A stretch of DNA of 39,124 nt from Streptomyces misionensis (GCF_007896895.1 NZ_VOGW01000168.1:1-39124); one strand, 5' to 3'; shown: positions 24,103 through 32,749, counted from the stretch's first letter. Numbers and translations: made by a program. Notes: generated by a model not told the origin, from the letters alone.

Positions 24103-24832
24103 CGCAGACCTGTGGATCCTGCGCCAGCCGCCGCTCGGTAGCTGCACGGGTGAACTGGACCTCACAGAACTCGACGCGGCCGAACAGAGCCGCGCCGGGA
24201 CGTGCCGGCGCGAGGCGGGCCGGCTCCTCTACAGCAGCGCGCACGTGGGGCTGCGCCGCGTGCTCAGCGCCTACCTGGACGTCGATCCGCGCAGTCTACG
24301 GATGGGCCGGGAGGCCTGCCCGTGCTGCGATGAGCCGCACGGCAGGCCGGTCCTCGAAGCCCCCGACACCCCCCTGCACTTCTCTCTCTCCCACAGCAAC
24401 GGCATGGCTCTCATCGGCGTCTCGACCGTGCCGATCGGCGTCGACGTGGAGAAGGTCCCCACAACCGAGACGGTCCGCGTCTGCACCCCCGCTCTGCACC
24501 CAGACGAACAACGCGAGCTGGCGGCCGGGCCCCAGGACGTCGTCGTGTTCGGACAGATGTGGACACGCAAGGAGGCATACCTGAAGGGCCTGGGCACTGG
24601 ACTCGGCCGCCCCCTGGCCTACGACTACCTCGGCGCCGATCCGGCGCTGCGGCCCTACGGCTGGGAGGTCATCGACGTCCCCTGCGGCCCGCAGCACGTC
24701 GCGGCCGCCGCGCTGCGCGGCACGCAGCGGGCCCGAGTACGGGTGCACTGGCTGGCCATGGAAACCCTGTACAAGGACAACCCGGCGCCGCTCGATCACC
24801 AGCGCTCCCTCCTCGCCGAACTGGCCGCCTGA
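24074..24832 (+). CDS. 4'-phosphopantetheinyl transferase, Sfp type
   Basis: The 252-residue protein has the Sfp family motifs: FSLSHSNGMALIGVS (His for CoA), GVDVE at residues 122-126 (Mg-binding acids) and WTRKEAYLKG from Trp163, with Glu167 completing the Mg site. It transfers phosphopantetheine from CoA to carrier proteins, here probably those at 22256, 23680, 32968 and the NRPS. An odd CPCC near residue 82 resembles the CPxC segment of related enzymes. The start is GTG at 24074, inside the end of acp2. Confidence 0.95.
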   Translation: MTLPIPPQSSADLWILRQPPLGSCTGELDLTELDAAEQSRAGTCRREAGRLLYSSAHVGLRRVLSAYLDVDPRSLRMGREACPCCDEPHGRPVLEAPDTPLHFSLSHSNGMALIGVSTVPIGVDVEKVPTTETVRVCTPALHPDEQRELAAGPQDVVVFGQMWTRKEAYLKGLGTGLGRPLAYDYLGADPALRPYGWEVIDVPCGPQHVAAAALRGTQRARVRVHWLAMETLYKDNPAPLDHQRSLLAELAA

Positions 24833-24833
24833 G

Positions 24834-25577
24834 ATGCCCATCCTCGATCTCAACCCGGCCCTGCGCGGCGAGCCCGCCCATACCCTGGTGCTCTTCCACC
24901 ACGCGGGCGGCTCGTCGCGCGGCTTTGCTCCGCTGCTGCCCCATCTGCCCGCGGACTGGCGCGTCTGGGGAGTCGATCTGCCCGGCCGCCTCCTGGACCG
25001 CGGCACGGCGCGGTGCCGTACCGCCGCGGAAGCCGTCGACTACCTGCGCACGACCCTGGGCCCCGCTCTGTCGGGCCCGTTCTCCGTCTTCGGCCACAGC
25101 CTGGGGGCGCTGCTCGCCTTCGAGGTGGCGCGGCGGCTGGAGTCGGAGCGCAGGGGGCCGTGCTGGCTCGGTGTCTCAGGAAGCCGGGCCCCGCAGCGGC
25201 TCGGCGCCGTTCCGAGCCCGTCGAGGCCGGCCCGCGACCTCCTGAGCCAGGTGCACGGCCTAGGCGGATGGCCCGGTGACCACGACGACCGCCACGCCCT
25301 CGCTCGACTGGTGGCGCGCACCCTGAGCGCCGACCTGAACCTCGTTGACGACTACGCCTACACGCCCGGCACACCGCTGCGTACGGCGCTGTCCGTGTTC
25401 GGAGGGAAGGACGATCCGCTGGCGCCCGCAGCGGCCCTGGGGGAGTGGTCCGCCCTCGCCAGCGGGCCGGTGCCCTGCCACACCTGGCCCGGCGGGCACT
25501 TCTACCTCTACGAGCATGCGGAAGCGGTGTGCGCCCGGCTCGTTGCCTCCTGCCGGTCCCAGACGACCCGTGGCTGA
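24834..25577 (+). CDS. Type II thioesterase
   Basis: The 247-residue alpha/beta hydrolase has the nucleophile motif FGHSLGALLAFE (Ser89), FGGKDDPLAP (catalytic Asp) and PGGHFYLYE (catalytic His), all typical of stand-alone editing thioesterases (TEII) beside NRPS/PKS systems. It removes wrong or stalled acyl groups from carrier proteins. It starts one base after the transferase stop and ends the operon at a strong hairpin. Confidence 0.93.
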   Translation: MPILDLNPALRGEPAHTLVLFHHAGGSSRGFAPLLPHLPADWRVWGVDLPGRLLDRGTARCRTAAEAVDYLRTTLGPALSGPFSVFGHSLGALLAFEVARRLESERRGPCWLGVSGSRAPQRLGAVPSPSRPARDLLSQVHGLGGWPGDHDDRHALARLVARTLSADLNLVDDYAYTPGTPLRTALSVFGGKDDPLAPAAALGEWSALASGPVPCHTWPGGHFYLYEHAEAVCARLVASCRSQTTRG

Positions 25578-25598
25578 CGCCCGCCGGGCGCGCGGACG

Positions 25599-25645
25599 CA
25601 CACAGAACCGCCCCGCAGACACCTGTCTGCGGGCGGTTCTGTGTG
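25599..25645. terminator. Bidirectional terminator between TEII and Gfo/Idh genes
   Basis: A long stem (25599-25620 with 25625-25645), perfect except for one extra C, with a 4-base loop. It lies between convergent genes and ends the AvrD operon. Confidence 0.85.
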
Positions 25646-25661
25646 CCGCCGTACGCAGGAC

Positions 25662-26768
25662 CTACTGACGGGTCCCGGTCTCGGCGGACCTGACGATGCG
25701 ATCCAGCAGACGGTGGTGCTCGACCGCGTGCCGGAAGCCAGGCACCGTACTGCTGCCGGTGTGCAGGTCCTCACGCAGCTGCGCGTACGCGTGCGCCACG
25801 ACACCCGCGGGACCGTCCACGCCGTCGACCTCCTGGTACCGGGAAGGAACGGGAAGCGGCGACAGCTGCTGGTCGTTGCCGCGCGCGCCGCTGATCTCGA
25901 ACTGGCCGAACTGGAGGTGCCCGGTGTTCCCCGAGATCACCAGGTCGCCGTCCGTGCCGTTGATCTCCCAGTGCAGGTTGGTTGCCCGGCTCGAACCGCC
26001 GCGGTAGTGCAGCGAGGCGACCGCCCCGCTCGCCAGCCGGCCGGAGACGGCGATCTGGTCCTCGGCGGTCATCGGGATGCTCTCACCGGTGTCGGAGACC
26101 CGGACCGTGGGACGTCGCGTGGCCGTGGTCGCGCTCAGCTCCGTGAAGGACGACAGGCACATGGTCAGGGCGTCGAGCGTGTGACCGAACGGAATGGTCA
26201 TGAGCGTCGCCCCATTGCTCCGGTCGACGGTGTACGCGCCTCCCGAGCCCACCGCCGGGCCCCAGCCGCCGCCCGAGCCGAGCAGCGTGGTCGACAGGAC
26301 CTCGCCGACGTAACCGTCCGCGATCAGGTCACGGAGGTAGCGTACCGCCGGTGCCGAGCGCGACTGCAGTCCCACCGCTGTGCGCACCCCGTACCGCTGC
26401 GCCAGCAGGGCGAGCTCCTCGGCCTCGGCGAGCCCTGTGGCGAGCGGCCACTCGCTCAGCACGGCCTTGCCGGCCTCCAGCACGGGAAGGATCAACTCGC
26501 GGTGCCGGGGCACCCGTACGGCGATCACCACCAGGTCGATGTTCTCGTCGTGGGCAAGATCGCTCACGTCCGAGTAGGCGGCCGCGACGCCGTACCGCTG
26601 TGCCGCCCGCTCCGCGGACCGAGCGGACGAGGCCGCGAGTCCGCGCAGCTCGTAGCCCTCCACGGCCCGCAGCGCGGGCACATGGCCGCGCGAACCCCAC
26701 CCTCCGTCGGCGCTGAGGCCGACGATGCCCACGCCGATGGGCTTGCGGGAGCCGGTGCTTGCTGTCAT
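25662..26768 (-). CDS. Gfo/Idh/MocA-family protein, Gal80-like
   Basis: The 368-residue protein has a Rossmann start (IGVGIVGLSADGGWGSRGHVPAL), VVIAVRVPRH, SEWPLATGLAEAEELA and GYVGEVLSTTLLGSGGGWG, then NGATLMTIPFGHTLDAL. The family EKP lysine is Trp (EWP), and this together with GLSA-GGW and FGHTLD closely resembles yeast Gal80 and its bacterial relatives. It may oxidise a sugar-like substrate with NAD(P), or be a sensor that binds the cofactor without catalysis. It follows a flavin reductase on the same strand (57 bases apart), so the two are probably co-transcribed. Confidence 0.85.
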   Translation of the reverse strand: MTASTGSRKPIGVGIVGLSADGGWGSRGHVPALRAVEGYELRGLAASSARSAERAAQRYGVAAAYSDVSDLAHDENIDLVVIAVRVPRHRELILPVLEAGKAVLSEWPLATGLAEAEELALLAQRYGVRTAVGLQSRSAPAVRYLRDLIADGYVGEVLSTTLLGSGGGWGPAVGSGGAYTVDRSNGATLMTIPFGHTLDALTMCLSSFTELSATTATRRPTVRVSDTGESIPMTAEDQIAVSGRLASGAVASLHYRGGSSRATNLHWEINGTDGDLVISGNTGHLQFGQFEISGARGNDQQLSPLPVPSRYQEVDGVDGPAGVVAHAYAQLREDLHTGSSTVPGFRHAVEHHRLLDRIVRSAETGTRQ

Positions 26769-26824
26769 GAAGAAGTTCCTCCGGTCGGTTCGTTGAGACC
26801 GGTCCAGTGAGACCGGTCCCCATG

Positions 26825-27406
26825 TCAGTCGGCCAGGCGGCCGTACGCCCCGCGGTAGAACACCAGTGGCGCGTCCGTTCCGTGGCTGCCGATCCGGTGC
26901 ACGCGCGCCACGACAACGTCATGGTCACCCGCCGGGTACTCGGCCTCGGTGGAGCACTCCAGCCAGGCAGGTGTCCCGTCCAGGACGGGCGCGCCGGTGG
27001 GCGTGGTGCTCCAGCTCAGTCCGCGGAACTTGTCGCTGCCCCGGGAGGCGAGCCGTGTACTGATCTCGTGCTGATTCTTCCCGAGTATGTTCACGCAATA
27101 GCGTTCCGCAGTACGGATCTTAGGCCAGCTGCTGCTCGTATGGGCCATACAGAAAAGCACCAGAGCGGGATCCAGGGAAACCGAGGTGAAGGAATTAACG
27201 ACCACGCCCGCCGGCGTGGAGTCGATTCCGTGCAGGGCCGTGACGGCGACCACTCCGGTGGTGAAGTTGCCCAGGGCGGCGCGGAATTCATCGGGATCAA
27301 TCCGGTCGGACGAGGGGACCGGAAGGCCGATCGGACGCTGGATTTGAGGGGGCGCGACTGACGAGGACATGCTGCCATGGTTCGTCGTATCCACAGCATC
27401 GCGCAA
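26825..27406 (-). CDS. Flavin reductase-like (HpaC/ActVB type) protein
   Basis: A protein of about 190 residues of the flavin reductase-like FMN-binding family: FRAALGNFTTGVVAVTA, GVVVNSFTSVSLDPALVLFCMAHTSSSWPKIR, YCVNILGKNQ, LECSTEAEYPAGDHDVVVARV, and a C-terminal LVFYRGAYGRL. These enzymes supply reduced flavin to two-component monooxygenases. The only flavin monooxygenase seen here is the LLM enzyme in the palindrome; another partner may lie outside the window. The start is uncertain: TTG at 27406 (GAGGGG upstream) or ATG at 27370. Confidence 0.9.
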   Translation of the reverse strand: MRDAVDTTNHGSMSSSVAPPQIQRPIGLPVPSSDRIDPDEFRAALGNFTTGVVAVTALHGIDSTPAGVVVNSFTSVSLDPALVLFCMAHTSSSWPKIRTAERYCVNILGKNQHEISTRLASRGSDKFRGLSWSTTPTGAPVLDGTPAWLECSTEAEYPAGDHDVVVARVHRIGSHGTDAPLVFYRGAYGRLAD

Positions 27407-27618
27407 GTGCCCCTCGGTGGTATTGGTGAGGGCAACACCGGCAACGGGTGCGACTCCCTTTCCTCATCCGTAAGGTCGTGTAGCGGGGCGGGCTCGTGCG
27501 CCCGTCCGGCACGGCCCGATTGCCGATCGGATTCTGGCCGCGCGTTTCTGTTCCACGGACGATTGGGGTTCATCGTGCACGACAGCGCGCAGAGTCGGAC
27601 GTCGACTGGAGACGAGCC

Positions 27619-28539
27619 GTGAACATAAAGCAGCTCGACGCCTTCCTCGCGGTCGCGCAGTCACGGAGCTTCACGCAGGCCGCGCGCCTGCTGGGCCTGG
27701 CGCAGCCGACCGTCACCGCCCGCATCAAGGCACTGGAGCAGATTCTCGACGCGCCGCTGCTCGATCGCACCGCTGGCGGCGCCCAGCTCACGCCCGCGGG
27801 GCGGCGCCTGCACGACTACGCGTGCCGGATCGTCCGGCTCAGTGAACTGGCGCAGCACTGCGTAGCCGAACCCACCGACCGGACTCACCCGTTGGCGATC
27901 GGCGCTGCCGAGTGCATCACCACGTACCGCCTCGTCCCGCTCATCGAGTATCTGCATCTGCGCCACGGAGGCCTCGGCGTTTCCCTGCACGGCCTCGACG
28001 ACGATCCGGTCTCCCTTGTGCGTGAGGAGCGCGTGGACTGCGCCTTCTTCATCGGCCCCCGCCCCGCCACACCCGACGTGCACCACCGCACGCTGCGCCG
28101 CGAGTCGCTGAGCCTGGTGGCGGCGCCGTCCCACCCGCTGGTCGGGACAGTCGTCGTGTCGGCCGCGGAGTTTGCCGCTCAGACGCTGGTGTGCGCACAC
28201 CGGTTAAGCAGCTACCAGCGGTGCCTGGAGGCCGAGTTGGCCGTGACCGGCGAGCCGGGAGGCGGCGTGCTCGCCCTCGGTTCGATCGACGCGGTCAAGC
28301 GCGGCGTCGGCGAGGGCATCGGGATCGCCCTGCTGCCCACCGTCGCCGTGCGCGACGAACTGCGGGAGGGACTGCTGGGCCGGATCGGCTGGCGGCCACC
28401 CTTCGAGGTCTTCTCGCAGTGCGTTTGGCGCCGCGGACTCGACGACGATCCTTCCTTTGCGACCGTCCTCGACGCGGCCCGTCAGGTGCTGGCCGAGGAC
28501 GAGGCGGCCGACAGTGCCGCGCTGCGTCCCGCGTGCTGA
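27619..28539 (+). CDS. LysR-family transcriptional regulator
   Basis: The 306-residue LysR protein has a winged helix at residues 1-60 (VNIKQLDAFLAVAQSRSFTQAARLLGLAQPTVTARIKALE) and an effector-binding domain (HPLAIGAAECITTYRLVPLI, CAFFIGP, SIDAVKRGVGEGIGIALLPT). GTG at 27619 after GGAGACGAG is the start; the extra upstream frame does not belong. It is divergent from the flavin reductase and Gfo/Idh pair, which it may control. Codon 196 is TTA (28204-28206), so it too needs bldA tRNA. It ends convergently with the adenylation gene. Confidence 0.93.
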   Translation: MNIKQLDAFLAVAQSRSFTQAARLLGLAQPTVTARIKALEQILDAPLLDRTAGGAQLTPAGRRLHDYACRIVRLSELAQHCVAEPTDRTHPLAIGAAECITTYRLVPLIEYLHLRHGGLGVSLHGLDDDPVSLVREERVDCAFFIGPRPATPDVHHRTLRRESLSLVAAPSHPLVGTVVVSAAEFAAQTLVCAHRLSSYQRCLEAELAVTGEPGGGVLALGSIDAVKRGVGEGIGIALLPTVAVRDELREGLLGRIGWRPPFEVFSQCVWRRGLDDDPSFATVLDAARQVLAEDEAADSAALRPAC

Positions 28540-28559
28540 CACCCGCCGCCCTGTGCGCT

Positions 28560-28585
28560 GCGTGACCCGGCCGGGGCCGGCACGC
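28560..28585. terminator. Weak hairpin between convergent LysR and adenylation genes
   Basis: GCGTG and CCGGCC pair with GGCCGG and CACGC, with a 2-base bulge and a tight loop. It lies in the 53-bp convergent gap and is a modest candidate terminator. Confidence 0.35.
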
Positions 28586-28592
28586 CGGGCTC

Positions 28593-30137
28593 TCACGCGG
28601 CGATCGCCGCACCGAGCACGGTCGTCAGCGCCTTGCGGTCCACCTTGCCGTTCGCGTTGAGCGGCAGGGTGTCCAGGGCCGTCAGTGATCCCGGCACCAT
28701 GTACGCGGGCAGCCGCGTGGCAAGCTGCTCCAGCGCCTCGGCGGTGTCTGTGACAGTTCCCGTGCACACGGCGCCAAGTTCGACGTCGCCGCCGGGCCCC
28801 GGCACCGCCAGGACGACGGCCTCGGCGACGCCGGCGAGGTCGAGCAGCGCCGACTCGATCTCCCCGAGCTCGACCCGGTAGCCCCGGATCTTGAGCTGAT
28901 GGTCGAGCCGGCCGAGGTGGACAAGCGCCCCGTCGAGATAGCCCACCCGGTCGCCCGTGCGGTACCAGTCGTCGGCCGTGAGCGGCGTCGCGCCGTCGTG
29001 GATCACCGCGGTTCCGTCCACCATGCGCAGGAACCTGCCGATGTTGTCGGACGGGTCCAGATAGCCGGGGAAGCGCTGCGAGCCGCGTACCACCAGTTCG
29101 CCCATCTGGCCAGGTCGGCCCGCTTCGTCGAGCACGAGGTGTTCCTGGCCCGGGTACGGCGTTCCGATGGGCACCGTGCCGTTGGCCGGCCGCGGCCAGT
29201 TCTCCGGGGCGTCCGGGAGCCGGAACTCGGTCCAGGTGACCGTCATTTCGGTGGGGCCGTAGATGTTCTCCAGGACGGACTGCGGGGCGGCGGCCCGCCA
29301 CGCCCGGGCGTGATGCAGCGTCAGCGCCTCGCCGCAGAACAGACTCCAGCGCAGCGTCGGCATGGAGCCGGGCCTGAGCGCGCGCAGCCGCATGGCGATG
29401 GAGGCGACGGAGGGCACGGAGTTCCAGTGCGTGATGCGCGCGCGGTTCACGAACCGCACCGGTGTCAGCAGGTCCTTCTTGTCCGGCACGACGAGCGCGG
29501 CGCCCGAGCCCCAGGCGGCGAACATGTCATACACGGACGGGTCGAAGGTGAGGTCGAAGGTCTGTGAGACGCGGGCCTCGGGGTCCAGCTCGTAGCGCGG
29601 AATGACATGGCTCAGATAGGCCGACACGTTGCGGTGGACGATGGGCACGCCCTTGGGCCGGCCGGTCGAGCCCGACGTGAACAGGATGTAGGCGAGGTCG
29701 TCGGGGCCTGCAGCCGACGCGGGCAGGTCTGGGACCGGGCGGGAGCGCAGGGCGTCCATGCGCGCGGCGGGAAGGTCCACCGCCGGCGCTCCCAGGTCCG
29801 TCCCGTCCTCGGTGATTACGAGGTCGAGTTCGGCGTCAGCGGCGATCGTCGCGTTGCGCACGAGCGGCCAGGCCGGGTTGAGGGGAACGACGACGGCGCC
29901 GAGGCGCTGCACGGCGAGGTAACCCGCGTAGGCGGCCGTGCTGCGCGCGGCCAGCAGGCCGACGCGGGCGGGCACGCCGCCGTGCACGGCGATGAGTTCG
30001 CCCGCCACGCGTGCGGCGAGCGCGTCGAGTTCGGCGTAGGTCACCTCCTCACCGGCGACCTCGAGCGCGGTTTGCCGGTCGCCGTGTTGGGCAACGGAGG
30101 CCGCGAACCAGTCGTACAGGGTCCTGAGGGTGTCCAT
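28593..30137 (-). CDS. Stand-alone amino-acid adenylation enzyme
   Basis: The 514-residue free-standing NRPS A domain has all core motifs: LTAYAE-type A1-A2 region, ILFTSGSTGRPKG (A3), FDLTFDPSVYDMF (A4), NIYGPTE (A5), GELVVRG (A6), YRTGD (A7), GRLDHQLKIRGYRVELGEIE (A8) and NGKVDRKAL (A10). There is no carrier domain. The length and the SQTFDLTFDPSVYDMF segment recall stand-alone proline-activating enzymes (RedM, PltF, CloN4 type), but no acyl-carrier dehydrogenase for pyrrole formation is nearby, so the substrate is open. It probably loads one of the free carriers (22256, 23680 or 32968). Confidence 0.93.
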   Translation of the reverse strand: MDTLRTLYDWFAASVAQHGDRQTALEVAGEEVTYAELDALAARVAGELIAVHGGVPARVGLLAARSTAAYAGYLAVQRLGAVVVPLNPAWPLVRNATIAADAELDLVITEDGTDLGAPAVDLPAARMDALRSRPVPDLPASAAGPDDLAYILFTSGSTGRPKGVPIVHRNVSAYLSHVIPRYELDPEARVSQTFDLTFDPSVYDMFAAWGSGAALVVPDKKDLLTPVRFVNRARITHWNSVPSVASIAMRLRALRPGSMPTLRWSLFCGEALTLHHARAWRAAAPQSVLENIYGPTEMTVTWTEFRLPDAPENWPRPANGTVPIGTPYPGQEHLVLDEAGRPGQMGELVVRGSQRFPGYLDPSDNIGRFLRMVDGTAVIHDGATPLTADDWYRTGDRVGYLDGALVHLGRLDHQLKIRGYRVELGEIESALLDLAGVAEAVVLAVPGPGGDVELGAVCTGTVTDTAEALEQLATRLPAYMVPGSLTALDTLPLNANGKVDRKALTTVLGAAIAA

Positions 30138-30670
30138 AGTGTCCGGTCCTCTTCCGTGGCGCGGTGTATGGGGAGCCCCACCCGAGCCTTTTCGGAAGGG
30201 CGGTGAAACGGGCCGAGGGCGTTGGTAGAATACTTTTCCGTGCTTTCCGAAGAGTCAAGGGCCAGATTTCTCGGGGCCGGGCGGCGATAGATTATTCAAA
30301 TACTCTATTTGCCGTCGCGTTCCAGGAGCCTGGACTATTCCATGGTCCCGCACCCGGGATCGAATCGCCCATTTCTCCGGTGAGGGCCCCGTGACCCCGA
30401 ATCCAGAAGTCCGGCCCAGTTCACCGCTCCAGGAAGGCGCTCTGGTGGATCCAGCACCGGGGCGGGCCGGCGACCGACCTTGCCGACGGCGGCCTCGACC
30501 GCTGCCAGGGATTCCTCGCCGGCGACACGCACTCCGCGCGCCTAGCGGGCGGCCCCTCCGAGCTGCTGAGAGGCCCGCTGTCGACGAGGCGGCAGGACCT
30601 GGTGAGCGAACACGACGGCGCGATGAACCGGGCCGCTCGTGTTCCGTACGGGGCCGCCCCCGGTGTGCCG
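30138..30670. promoter_or_regulatory. Intergenic region upstream of the adenylation gene
   Basis: About 530 bases with no convincing gene. The part at 30220-30315 is AT-rich and includes the dyad CAAATA/TATTTG (30297-30302, 30306-30311), probably promoter sequence for the minus-strand adenylation gene. The GC-rich remainder lies downstream of the CGNR gene and may be decayed coding DNA, but I recognise nothing. Confidence 0.4.
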
Positions 30671-31234
30671 TCAGCCGGGCTGTGCGGCGCCCGCGGCCTG
30701 TCGGGCCGCGTAGCGGCGGGCCTTCGCGCGGTTGCCGCACACGCGCATCGAGCACCAGCGGCCGCTGCGGTTCTTGGACGTGTCCCAGAAGACCCAGGCG
30801 CAGGCGTGCTCGGAGCAGCGCTTGAGGCGGGCGGCCTCGCCGGTGACGGCCAGTTCGCTCCAGGCGACGGCGAGCGCCGCGAGCGCTTTCCTGGGCGCCG
30901 TGAGCTCTGGGGCGGGGGCGAGCGCGCCAGGTGTATCGCCGCCCGCGGTGACGACGACGGGCAGTTCGAGCAGCGCCTCGGTCGCCTCCTGCTGCAGCGC
31001 AGGATCGGGCCGGTCGCCGACGTGCGCGCCCAGGGCCTCGCGGATGCCGGAACGCAGGCGCAGTCCCAGGGTGTGCTCCGCGGCACCGACCCGCTCGCCG
31101 CCGCGCAGCAGCCCCTGGGCGCGCAGCCAGGCGTCGAGCTTGCGGGCCGTGTCGATCTCGTCGGTCGCGCACTCGACGTCGACCGTGTTGGCGAACGCCT
31201 GGATCAGCTGGGCGGACGCCGGTGCGTCACGCAT
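30671..31234 (-). CDS. CGNR zinc-finger regulator (ABATE domain)
   Basis: The 187-residue protein has an N-terminal ABATE-type ligand domain (QLIQAFANTVDVE...LDAWLRAQGL) and a C-terminal CGNR zinc finger: RCSEHACAWVFWDTSKNRSGRWCSMRVCGNRAKARRY spread over residues 140-175, with four cysteines placed to bind zinc. Actinobacterial members are transcription regulators, often next to a transporter. It is divergent from the MFS exporter at 31376 with repeated boxes between, so it probably controls that exporter and itself. Confidence 0.92.
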   Translation of the reverse strand: MRDAPASAQLIQAFANTVDVECATDEIDTARKLDAWLRAQGLLRGGERVGAAEHTLGLRLRSGIREALGAHVGDRPDPALQQEATEALLELPVVVTAGGDTPGALAPAPELTAPRKALAALAVAWSELAVTGEAARLKRCSEHACAWVFWDTSKNRSGRWCSMRVCGNRAKARRYAARQAAGAAQPG

Positions 31235-31269
31235 GAGCCACCTCCCGTGGAGAGCGTCCAGCCTACACC

Positions 31270-31359
31270 GGCTAACCGGCTATCGGCTTTGCCGGGTAGC
31301 GGCGAGATGTGTTCCCGTGCCAGACTCGACGTCCCGGGCTAACCGGCAAAACCGTTAGG
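31270..31359. promoter_or_regulatory. Repeated GGCTAACCGGC boxes, candidate CGNR operator
   Basis: GGCTAACCGGC occurs at 31270-31280 and again at 31337-31347. The second copy is followed by CCGTTAG, forming an imperfect dyad up to the start of the exporter gene. The gap between the divergent genes is only 141 bp. Confidence 0.55.
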
Positions 31360-31375
31360 CAGTTAGGGGAGACTG

Positions 31376-32749
31376 ATGAGCGACCAGAGCACCACGCAGG
31401 CGCCGGTGGCACTCGCCGCCTCCGTGGCGGCGCCCGCCCCTGAATCCGGGCAACCCGCGGCGCCCGTGGCAGGGCCCACCCTCGACCCGGCGCAGCCCAC
31501 CGCACGCCGCGGCAGCCGCAACACCGTCGTCCTGCTCGTCTTCACGGCCATCACCAACCTCGCCGACGGCGTCACCAAGATCGCGCTGCCGCTCCTGGCC
31601 ACACGCGCCTCCGCGTCCCCGGCCCAGGTCTCCGCGGTCTCCCTCACCCTGTCCCTGCCCTGGCTGCTGGCCGCCCTCCACGTCGGCGTCCTCGTGGACC
31701 GCCTCGACCGGCGCCGCCTGCTGTGGGGCGCCAACGGCCTGCGCCTGGTCGCACTCGGCGCGCTGATGCCGCTCGCTGCGGCCGGCGTCGTCACCATCCC
31801 GGTGCTCTGCGCCGCCGGCCTCGTCCTGGGCATCGCGGAAGTCATCGCCCTCACCTCGGCCTCGGCGATGATCCCGGCGCTGACCCCGCCGGAGGGCCGG
31901 GAGCGGGCCAACACCTGGATCGCGGGCGCGGAGACGGTCTGCAACGAGTTCGCCGGGCCCTTCGTCGGCGGTCTGCTGCTCGCGGCGGGCACCGGCGTCG
32001 CCCTCGGCGCGACCTGGGTGTCGTACCTGGCGGCCTCGCTCGTCGTCGTCCTGCTCGTCGGCCGGTTCCGCGCGAGCGGGCGGGAAGGCGGTCGCGCGGC
32101 CGGCAAGAACGCGGCTCCCGAAACCGTCCGCGTAGAGATCGTGGACGGTCTGCGCTACCTGTGGCAGCACACCCTGCTGCGTACCATGGCGCTCATCCTC
32201 ACGGTTTTGTGCACGTGCTGGGGGGCCTGGCTCGCCCTGATGCCGCTGTTCGCCACCTCCGTGATGCACCTGAACCCGAGCGAGTACGGCACCCTGCTGA
32301 GCGCCCTCGGCGTCGGCGGCCTGGTCGGTGCGCTCGCCGTCACCTGGCTGAACCGGTTCTTCGGCCGCCGCTGGGCCATGTTCGCCGACCTCGTCGGCAC
32401 CTTCGCGATGATGGCCGTGCCCGCGGTGACGACCGACCTGTGGGCGGTGGCCGTCGCGGCCTTTCTCGGCGGCATGGGCGGCACCCTGTGGACGGTGAAC
32501 GCGCGGACCATGGCGCAGCGGCTTGTGCCCGATGCCATGCTCGGCCGCTTCGGAGCCGTCAGCCGGCTGTTCAGCTGGGGAGCGATGCCGGTCGGCGCGG
32601 GCCTGATGGGCCTGCTCGCCGAATGGTCCGGCCTGCGCTTCGCCTTCGGCTTCTTCGCCCTGACGGTCGCCCTCACCGTCCCGCCGTTCCTGCGCGTACT
32701 GACTCGGCCCGTGCTGGCGGAGGCGTTCGGCGACGGGCGGCACGCCTGA
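31376..32749 (+). CDS. MFS exporter (DHA3/EntS-like)
   Basis: The 457-residue membrane protein has a disordered Ala/Pro-rich N-terminal tail of about 45 residues followed by about 12 hydrophobic segments. FTAITNLADGVTKIALPLLA, GVLVDRLDRRRLLWGANGLR (loop 2-3 signature), and NTWIAGAETVCNEFAGPFVGG resemble the DHA3 (EntS/MefA-like) exporters that pump siderophores, macrolides or peptides. It is the likely product exporter for the adjoining NRPS genes. It is probably under the divergent CGNR regulator. A terminator follows. Confidence 0.88.
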   Translation: MSDQSTTQAPVALAASVAAPAPESGQPAAPVAGPTLDPAQPTARRGSRNTVVLLVFTAITNLADGVTKIALPLLATRASASPAQVSAVSLTLSLPWLLAALHVGVLVDRLDRRRLLWGANGLRLVALGALMPLAAAGVVTIPVLCAAGLVLGIAEVIALTSASAMIPALTPPEGRERANTWIAGAETVCNEFAGPFVGGLLLAAGTGVALGATWVSYLAASLVVVLLVGRFRASGREGGRAAGKNAAPETVRVEIVDGLRYLWQHTLLRTMALILTVLCTCWGAWLALMPLFATSVMHLNPSEYGTLLSALGVGGLVGALAVTWLNRFFGRRWAMFADLVGTFAMMAVPAVTTDLWAVAVAAFLGGMGGTLWTVNARTMAQRLVPDAMLGRFGAVSRLFSWGAMPVGAGLMGLLAEWSGLRFAFGFFALTVALTVPPFLRVLTRPVLAEAFGDGRHA

